Part shown: in pieces, positions 37,363-46,800 of the stretch
Layout: each line of letters begins with the position of its first letter
How positions within the stretch are numbered: the first letter of the stretch is position 1
DNA from: Meandrina meandrites
Taxonomy: Eukaryota; Cnidaria; Anthozoa; Scleractinia; Meandrinidae
Direction of reading: 5' to 3'
Length of the DNA stretch: 64,000 nt
NCBI GenBank assembly: GCA_963693305.1
Contig: OY855913.1
Span: forward strand, 4,105,001 to 4,169,000
Program-made: the position numbers and the translations under genes
The notes under the pieces: model-generated
What the model was told of the DNA's origin: nothing
Seen by the model: only the letters and a program-made list of their open reading frames with translations
The model's database searches: none

Positions 37363-39294
37363 ACTCTGTATGCTGACCTGCGGATCACTCTGTATATTGT
37401 GTCAGTTAGCCAAGCAGTTTCACGCTCGCTTCCCTTCATTCGCCCAGTAATATAAAGAGTGACCTGCAAACTGTTAGTTTAACTAGTAAAATGCCGGAGG
37501 GAAAGGGAGTAACTGTTATACTCCTGCTCTATAACCTTCATGCGATACGGAAACAGGCAGCAAGCTCTAGTCAATGACCATTTTTACATTTGAATTGCCA
37601 ATGACAAAAATTAAACAATCATAGCCTGTCGTACGAAAGTGCTTTTTTCTGCAAGGCCGGAATCCTGCCAATAATTCAGTTGCAATCAGCAGGTGCCGAA
37701 GCAAAGTTGCTTGAATAGTTCTTGAGAAGCGAGTTTTTACTTGTGCTGAAGGACAAGTCAAATTGCATTTCCCATTTCCATTTACAGTACAGTGGTCTCA
37801 CACAAGCGATTGTGAGAGCTGGCAACCACACAATTATACGGTAGACAAAGCTGTTTACTTTTGGAGTCAGTACGTGGTCCAAACGCGTCCAATGCCCTCG
37901 GCTTCTCAATATTTTATCTTATTTAATAGTTTGTGGTCTGGTCTGCATGTCTCTATTTGCAAGCTCTATTTGAAAGTTTAAATTAGTTAATCTCATCCAT
38001 TTTGATTGCCTTGGGTTGGATCGTGGTTTGTGTTAACAAATTATTGAAGTGGTTGGTACAAATGTCGATTTGCATATTTTATCAGTGACAAGCTGAAGTT
38101 TTTACCGAGATAGTAATTAAGTTTAGACCAATATTATTGTCTTTACATATATTGCGTGTAAATGCTGCTTTCTTGCCCACTCTCTAGATCCATCACGCTG
38201 ATGGATTCAAAGAGCGTTGGATTGTAAATTTTTTCTCTTCTTTCCCAAAAGAAGTACAACTTAGTCATAATTACATTCATCATGTCTATCGCACAGCTGT
38301 TTACTGATGGTATAACGTGCTCCAGTGTTTTCATGTCGTCCGCCTCCTCACAATGTAATCTCTAAGCCTTTGGTCTTCCCGTTTCTGTATGCAAGTTTAT
38401 GTTCAAATTTGTTTTCGTCTTTCCTACTTTTTGAAACGTCTTTTTTAAAACTTCCAGGCTGCTTAGAGGTTTAGCTTGAAGGAATATTGAGGTGAGTGAA
38501 ACTTTGCATTATTTACGAGCCGACGTTTTTTCATGCATTATTCGCTTTTGCTAACTGTTATCATTCAAGACTGGTCACCGTTTAAGATTGCTTTTGTATT
38601 AAATATGATTTTCTTGTTCGCTTTCTCGACTTAAGATGCCTTTTTGAATGTTGGTTACCTTTAAAGCCGATGTTTAATTCCATATTTTAGCGCTTTTAGA
38701 GAAATGATATTTTGTTTTCTTGTTCGTAACCGATATCTTTGTTTTGTGCCTTCAGTGGTCATTAAATATTACTTTCTTCTCGTTTTTCTGGCTTAAGATT
38801 CGTTTTCCTTGCTGATTACTGTTAAAACTGTTCAATTTTTAGCGAGCTTTCAAATGATTATTTTCGTAACCGTTGATTAGGGTAGATATTTGGAGGCATG
38901 TTCGATACAGCCACCGTCGAGTTTTGTTTACATTTTCAGCGGGCGCTAAAATGTTAAATTTGTAGGTGCACGGTTTTGCGTCATTAAAGGACGTTTCGCT
39001 GATTTGCATGTAGACCTTTGTCATGACATTCAGGCTTTTTGCTGACACATCTGTCTTTTTGGGTTTGTTCGGTTTAATCATTGGGGTTGACAGCCCTGTT
39101 TCTTGAGTTTTGGGGTCTTAGGTTCAGTTGGTGAAATGTTTTTCCTTCTTTCTGAATCACCTGCTTCAGTGACGGCAGGGGTGCGGTTAAGACTACTGTT
39201 CAATAAGCGCGGAGAGACATGTATATAGAGTGAGCTATCTTTATGACAAGCGATTCAATTAAATGCGTGCATGTGGCTTTTAGCTCGCGTTGTT
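37363..39294. other. Intergenic spacer between genes A and B
   Basis: No gene recognised. A GAG/GTGAGT donor-like site near 38491, after a transcript-like stretch, could end the untranslated first exon of gene B. That is a guess from position only. Loosely similar blocks with TTTTCTTGTTCG recur at about 38607 and 38715, hinting at a diverged duplication. Confidence 0.35.
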
Positions 39295-39575
39295 AGGTTT
39301 CTAAATCCATCTGTTATCAGAAATGGTTCAGTAATTACATTAGGTGATGCTACAATCGTGGTATCAAACGAATGCCAAATCATTGGTGAACACTGAGTTG
39401 TTATTATTTTCGTGACACATTAGTTACCAAAGTAACAGTATCACCTGCTAAAAACAGCTTAGCTTTATGTGCAAATAACTAAACAAACGAGTTCGGTGAC
39501 CCCCATTTTTTGTTATTGAATTTTCATTATTAACATAAGGTTCATCTTTTGGCAAAGTACGTTGAAAGAATTCTG
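39295..39575 (-). repeat. Interspersed repeat carrying GGGGGTCACCGA, copy 2
   Basis: Read on the - strand, this matches 9995-10270, with the same order of blocks (GGGGGTCACCGAACTCG, GTTTTTAGCAGGTGATACT, GGTAACTAATGTG). It lies about 0.6 kb upstream of the gene B coding start. Confidence 0.6.
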
Positions 39576-39794
39576 TATATGGGATTGAGAGTCACGTAAA
39601 CTAAAAAGCAATCATTGTATGACAAGCAAAATTATGAAACCATAGCGCTGATTACGACGGAATAATAAAAGAAATCTTTTCGGGTAATCATGTCATTGAC
39701 GATTTTTTATTCACTGCTCCGTGACATGGTAAATACAAGGCGATGGACCACAACACATCCCTGCAGTTTCAGCTTTGTACTGATACAGCCTCAC

Positions 39795-39817
39795 CCCTCC
39801 CCCCCCCCCCCCCCCCC
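39795..39817. repeat. Poly-C tract
   Basis: A nearly pure C homopolymer of about 20 bases with one interrupting T/A at the edges. It is likely length-variable and difficult to sequence. Confidence 0.9.
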
Positions 39818-39935
39818 ACCAAGCTGAAACGTGTAAAGTATGTTTCAAAGAACCTATTTTTAGCGAAAATGCCAGTAATTTATTAAAACAGAGACCGCAA
39901 CAGAGAACCTAAATTTTTAACACTTGAATGACATA

Positions 39936-40010
39936 GGTGCCGACCAGTTACAGGTACCCAATTTGAACAACTTCAAATTGCATTTTGGATACCTGTAATT
40001 GGACACCCCT
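39936..40010. repeat. Small inverted repeat upstream of gene B
   Basis: CCAGTTACAGGTACCCAATT and TTGGATACCTGTAATTGG are imperfect complements around a short AACAACTT centre. It lies about 140-200 bp upstream of the gene B leader acceptor. It could be a tiny MITE or a regulatory hairpin; nothing distinguishes the two. Confidence 0.5.
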
Positions 40011-40148
40011 GACGAAATAATAGCGTTCCAATTAAGTTACAAATAAGTGCGCTGGGAACCAATCAGAAACGAAAATTATGTTGTTGCTATTTCACTCTGA
40101 ATTGCACTCCACTGGGTCCAATTACCATTACAAACTTCTTACTTTTAG

Positions 40149-40205
40149 GTTGGAATATGAACAGGTGAATACGGAGTCTGCTCTCTACAAACCACAGCAT
40201 TGACA
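40149..40205 (+). other. Gene B 5' untranslated exon part
   Basis: The acceptor TTACTTTTAG (ending 40148) is followed by 57 bp of leader that resembles the gene A leader and shares ACAATG at the start codon. A TTG six bases upstream of the ATG is in frame but is not a eukaryotic start. Confidence 0.55.
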
Positions 40206-40844
40206 ATGAATGGTGTTACTGTAGGGTTAATCATCTGCCTCTTGGTCTGCTCGAATGTAAGGCTCGTTAATAGTAAAATTCGTCAGACTGATTCAATTCA
40301 GCATTCGAGAACTGCCCGCCAAGCCCGTGGAACCAAATCACATTACGAAACTCGTCAAGCCCGTCAATCTGGACAGCCCAGCACCACCAAAACGAAATGC
40401 AGCTTCAAGGTGGCACTCCTGGACTTTCCACCTTACATCATAAACAAAAGCTCTGATGCAGAACGAGGCTTTATGTATGAAAAAATAGGTTGGTTTGTGC
40501 GCTATAAGTGTTTCGATAAAGAAAAGGATGATCCGGATATATGCACCACGAAGCCCACATTTGTTCAAGATTCGGATGAGATGGTCAAGCGCATCAAAGA
40601 GAAGAGCGTGGATTTTGCATTCCCCATACAGTCTAAGCAAGTGGACGCCGATGAAGCCCTTAAAGACAGCAGCGTGACGCTCATCCGAGCATTCGTATCA
40701 CCCGGATGTTCAATGATTGTGAACACAAAACACTGTGAGGAAGGATCCCGGGAACAGTTGTTGACTTCTATTACGTCACAATGGCCGATCCTGGCCTGTA
40801 TCATACTGCTGTCGGGGATATCTGGAGTGGTTATCTGGCTGTTG
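40206..40844 (+). CDS. Gene B exon 1: signal peptide, linker, S1, M1
   Basis: Residues 1-213, phase 0 at TTG/GTAAGA. It conserves the S1 cysteines (65, 102, 113, 168, 177) and the Asn80 sequon. The end of exon 1, from SITSQWPILACIILLSGISG on through M1, is identical to gene A, whereas the middle of S1 is clearly diverged. Confidence 0.9.
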
Positions 40845-43800
40845 GTAAGAAGTTGTTGAAAAATTTGGCTTCAGAGTTAATGTCAAACCGAAAACTAACA
40901 AACGCTTTTTAAATCGGGGCAAAGGCCACAAAATCTTCATTGGAACACACTTTCCTAAAGCCGCCAGTAGGAAGAATAAAAGTAAGAATGAAGATTTTGA
41001 GTTGAGCTGAGTAATAATATGTTTAAACTAATGAACTTTGTGCCCATTTTTTATCACAGGAACACCAAACAAACGAAGCACAGTTTCCACAGTCGTTTAC
41101 AATTGGATCACCTGAGGGATTTTGGTGGGCAGTGGTGTCACTCACATCAGTTGGGTAAATAAGTTTCTAATATTTTGCCAGCTGCAAGCCATAAAAACGC
41201 ATGTAAACCTTTGGCGTTCTTAGACAAAAATGCAGTACTAATTTGAGCCATGCTCAGATTGGTCTTCTTTAGGGGTTTAATTCAAATTTTCCTATGAACA
41301 TTTCCCGCTCCTTAGGTATGGCGACAAAATCCCAAAGTCCTTCCTCGGACGCTTGTTTGGTATAGTCTGGATACTTGTGGGAGCAATCTTGCTGTCGTTG
41401 TTCACAGCTATGGCTACAAATGCCATGAACACTGCTCTTGATGGCACAAAATGCAAAGATATTGATGGTAAAGAGGTGAGTTAAACAGGTAAAATAGTTA
41501 TTAATTAATTAGTTATTCCACGTCTGTGATAATTTTAAATGGGGCACTATGACGGGGATTGTGTAGCATCTTTGTCAAAAACGGTACTTTACTTGTAACT
41601 ACATTTAACTCATACACGAAATGCACCTACTGTAGAGCACAAAGATGAAAGGGAGATTTAGTGTTTAGCTATTCTTCCAACACTTTTTCAATTTCAAATT
41701 TAAAAAAAATGTGCACCCTTAGCTTTAGTGCAGTAGTATACCGTTTTTGAAACGAAACCAGGCAAATATTTTTGAGTTACCAATCAAACGAACAATTTCG
41801 GATTTTATAAATTTGACCGTCTGTTGATGGAAACCGAAGTAGTTTCTTAAATCAGATTAGATGGTGAGCATTGTAGTAACGTATACTAGCATCACCGATA
41901 AAAGGTAAAGGTAAAGTCTGTGTTCGAGCCTAGTGGCTCATCAGGCCGGAGCTTATCCCGGCTTCAGTAGCATGAAGCGACCAGGAGTATTTCTACTCCC
42001 CCCTGTATGGGATGCTAGTCCATCGCAGGGTTACCTCCAGCAGTAAATTTGCCGGTACCCTTTTATACACCTTGGTGGAGAGAGGCACTGTGAGAGTAAA
42101 GTGTTTTGTCAAAGAACACAACACGGTGCCCCGGCCAGGGCTCGAACCCAGACCGCTCGTGCTGTATTTGCTTCTCTTGACCAAGGCAAGCCGACAAAAG
42201 GCTGAAAAACAAACTAACGTCTTTCTTACACGACTGAGGTATTCAGAGTGCCAATAGCTAAGATCGGCCAATCAAATTGCTCCATTGTAAAACAACGTTA
42301 GTGGTTAGGAAGTTCTTTTCGTAGTGTTATAAATCCTTTATTAACCAAGATTGCTCGGCATCGTAAAGGGAAAATATCAGCACTCGACGGCCTTTTCGCC
42401 CACTACCTCTCGGAACAAGCAATAAAAAAACAAATAATAGATATCAGATCATAACAATTCCCCTAGCCGTAAAAAACAATAGAGGTTCTAGAGAGGTAGC
42501 GTCTTACCGGTCGTGGTCATTTTATGCTACCAGTGAAATCGATGTGAAAAATACTTTCCTAATACAAGTGTATTTTACTTTCCAGGTGGGCGTGTTTATG
42601 AAAAATACCGAAACACAAATAGTTGCCAAGGAGTTCAATGCAAAGATTGTCAGTAAGTTCTCGAAGCGTTTGATTTGTTTTAACCCTTTTAAGACGTGCA
42701 TCTGCGTTCCAGCCACACACGGATGGTACAGCATGCGTATAATACACGCAAGTGATGAACTGACTACATATATCCTATTATTAAAAACTAGCCATGGTAT
42801 ATTGCTATTCCTGAGCTTTGGTTGGTTTACAGGGCATGGTATATGAGGTCATATACCGTGGACCACAAATATGGTAAGTGTACGCGTCAACAAGAACAAC
42901 ATACCAGGAAGCTCAAATATTGCAATATTCTTTGGGTGTTTTTAATAAAACAATTATTCAACTCGCGCTTGTTGGATATGAGATCGTTAAATCCAACTCG
43001 GCGCTCCGCGCCTTGTTGTCTATCTACCATCTTATATCCAACGCGTCTTTATGGAATAATTAATTAGGCATTTTAGTGTGCAGTATCGCTACATATGTTT
43101 AGAGTCTTGCAGTATTTTGGCGAGCCCGATGCGCGAGTCAAAATGAACACCTGGCAGTAAACATGCTGAAGAACCAGTGGCCCTCTTATAAAAACACAAT
43201 TTAAAGTGTCTCTCTACAGTTTTTTCTGGACCATACCAAACATTTTCATTTGGCCGTTTAGCAAACTTCCCGGACTCAAATCGATGTGAAATTTACACCA
43301 GGTATTGGAATTGGATTGAAGTTTGATATTATATATTTTTTAGGAAAATTGATATTTCCATGGTAACGATAAACAGAAAAACTAGATATCAGTTAAACTT
43401 GAATTCTACGCGAATAAGATTTGACGTAAAAAAACTAACACCAGTATCTGAAACTATGGTGTAATGCACATCAAATACACAAGAATAAAACAAATCTGTA
43501 TGTTTGATTTCGAATAAATCGAAAATATATTTCAAACCATGCTTTTTGCATTATAATGATAAACGGACCGATTTGAAGACACTGCTTTGATGAAATTACT
43601 TCGAAATAACACCAAAATGTGTATTAACTTATCTTTCGCCGCCGTGAAAGTTTTGTTGATTTTCGTTATCGCGATCCCGAGAATTGGATTTTTTCATACG
43701 GTCACTACCAATGTAATTTTTGGTAAATTTTCTACTTTTAGCGCTTTTTCAACAATCTCCAAAACGGCTCCAACGATTTTTTTAAAACTTTCACAACACA

Positions 43801-46800
43801 AACTTGATAATGCAAAGAATTTAATTCCAAAGTTTTATTAACGTTGATTTACTGGAACACGTCCAAATTTATCCTTAAAGAAGGCGTTCGAACCGAGGAA
43901 AAAGTTGCGTTACAAATTCAGCTTTCGCAATTTATGCTAAAATATTCAATCAATGTTTTTTACATTCCATCATGATAAATACAGTTCGTTGCTATTGTTT
44001 TCAATATTGTATTTTTTCTCTCACTCTTTTGCTCACTCGACGGAATGTAAAAAACATTGATTTGAATATTTTAGCATAAATTGCGAACGCTGAATTTGTA
44101 ACGCAACATTTTCGTCGGTTCGAACGCCTTCTTTAAGGATAAATGTGGACGTGTTCCAGTAAATCAACGTTAATAAAACTTTGGAATTAAATTATTTGCA
44201 TTATCAAGCATGTGTTGCGAAAGGTTTTAAAAAATCGTTGGAGCCGTTTTGGAGATTTTCGAAAAAGCGCTAAAAGTAGAAAATTTACCAAAAATTACAT
44301 TGGTAGTGACCGTATGAAAATATCCAATTCTCGGGATCGCGATAATGAAAATCAACAAAACTTTCACGGCGACGAAAGATAAGTTAAATACACATTTTGG
44401 TGTTATTTCGAAGTAATTTCATCAAAGCAGTGTCCGCGTCTCGGTCCGTTTATCATTATAATGCAAAAAGCATGGTTTGAAATATATTTTCGATTTATTC
44501 GAAATCAAACATACAGAATTTTTTTATTCTTGCATATTTGATGTGCAGTACAGCATAGTTTCAGATACTGGTGTTAGTTTTTTTACGTCAAATCTTATTC
44601 GCGCAGAATTCAAGTTTAACTGATATCTTGTTTTTCTGTTTTTCGTTGCCATGGAAATATCGATTTTCCTAAAAAATATTTCATATCAAACTTCAATCCA
44701 ATTCCAATATCTGGTGTAAATTTCACATCGATCCTAGTCCGGGAAGTTTGTTAAACGGCCAAATAAAAATGTTTGGTATGGTCCAGAAAAAACTGTAGAG
44801 AGACACCTTAAAAACTAAAAAATCAAACTAACAATACAAAAAGTTCTTAAGGGTACATGCAGCTATAATATAAAAAAACTAAAATGTAAATCTGTCTATA
44901 AATAAGGTGGCAAAGCAATGTATAAGCGAACTAAGTAAGAAATACATAATTGAATTAGAGGATAAACTGCAAGACTTGTGAACATATGCAGTGATACATG
45001 TACTGCAATGTCTAGTAATAAGAGAATCATTATGCAACGTTTTCTTTTGCCATAAATTCTTAATTTCCATAGCCTTCATTTGAATGGTCGCACACAGACT
45101 TAAAAGTCCATTATACAGTATAATAAACTAAATTAAAGTACTGAATGAAATTAAGTACTAAATTAAAGTACTGCTCAATAGTTTACTTTCATTTGGTCAC
45201 ACCATGGACTTACAATTCAGTTGGGACATCTTGGCCACTGCACTTGAATTCCAATTGACCTGGCTTGAAATCCTCCTAATAAAAGATGGGTGTGATTTGC
45301 TTAAAACGTTCACAGTTTTGTTTAAATTTACAGCACAATTTTTGCTTTAACACTATTAATAAACTTGAAAAGGCTCAATTGACAATACGCCCCAGAAAAT
45401 GCAATGTGAGAAAATTCGAAGTCATGGGCTCGTTTCCGGCGTTTACAGTACTACATATTCTCTTATGTGTATACTTAAACTAAACTCCTCGTTGAATATT
45501 TAAATCTACAGGGTTTAGCACCCTCGAAGAAATGAGGAGAAATCTGAGCAACGGAATAATTGGAAGAGTACTTGTGGATCGGAACACCGCATTTCACTTC
45601 CTGGATAAGTCGGACTTGAAACGAAAAAGGCAATTCCGTCTTATTCGCTATATTGATTATCCAATGTATTATTACCTGGCGCATGTGAGCAAGGGAGTAC
45701 TACCAACCCCGTCAATGCCACCAAATGGCACGGAACGGACAAATGATACAGAATCTGTCCAAAGAAAAAGACAACTGGCAGAATGCGGGCCAACATTAAA
45801 AGAAGCTTCTACAGAACTGGTTGGGGTAAGCAAAGAAACTGCGAGAAACCAGCTTATACCTGCTGAACTACAGGTAAAATAATTTCGAATTTACTTGATT
45901 ATTCAAAATTTAGTTTTATACTAACTTATTCGCAACTGGCTGATTTATCAAGGGTGGGAAGGTATACGCTGAGATCCACATCGTAACTCTGGGCGACTTA
46001 AGGAGATTTAAGGCGCCTTTAGGCTACAAATTAGGCGACTGATGGGAAGCCAAGAACTCATTTGATTGGTTATGTATTTACCAAGCAGTTTTGACGTAGA
46101 TCTCCAAAGGTGAAATAGAGAGTTAACAGGGAAGTCTCGTCCACCACGAAAGAAACGTATAAGAATTGAACTGCCATTAACTACCTGCTAATAAATTAGG
46201 TGCGCTCCGCAAAGTTCATGTAGTGTCTGTGAATGGTTATAGCTTCAAACATTCGGTTATAAATTTCCGTGTGCATGCTGCAATCAAGACATTTGAACTT
46301 CCAAAAACCACAGAGCCAAGGCTGAAAAGGAATCGATGTCCAGAGATACATGTTGCCTCCAGTTTTGGTGATCAGTGGCACGATTTCACCTTCCCTTTTA
46401 TGGGCATTTCAATTGTTTGCAGCAATGAGCGTCTTTTGTTGCCAGAACAAAGGTCTGAAAGAACCGACGCTTAGCCAATTTCCGAGCGCGAAATTCAAAA
46501 TCTTCGCTGATGACTAGGTGGTGACAAAATCAACTCTTCTAGGGGTGGGTAAATGAAATAGTCTCCTAATGCAACAACCGACGAGCTTAAAAAATAAAGT
46601 CTCGTTGAACTTTTTATTTAAACTTCTGCACATTCGAACGGAAGAGGTATAACTGAACATAAAGCCTCGCTTAACTTTTAATCAAACTTGTGAACATTCG
46701 AGCCAACGTTTTCAACATGAAGCCTCGCTGAACTTTTTATTCATACTTGTGAACATTTGAACCGACGCACTGTAAACATGAAACCTGGCTTAACTTTTTA

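Noticed and set aside
36900..37469. 189-codon frame on the - strand and overlapping frames on both strands
   Set aside because: It is translation of the interleaved inverted repeats. The repeated peptide phrases follow the DNA repeats, with no protein family.
42012..42271. Opposed frames with PGLEPRPLVL and SSGLGSSPGRG phrases
   Set aside because: These are translations of the SINE-like repeat, a common false protein in databases.
43587..43841. 84-codon frame in the gene B intron 4
   Set aside because: It lies within one arm of the foldback element and is not maintained as a distinct protein in the other arm.
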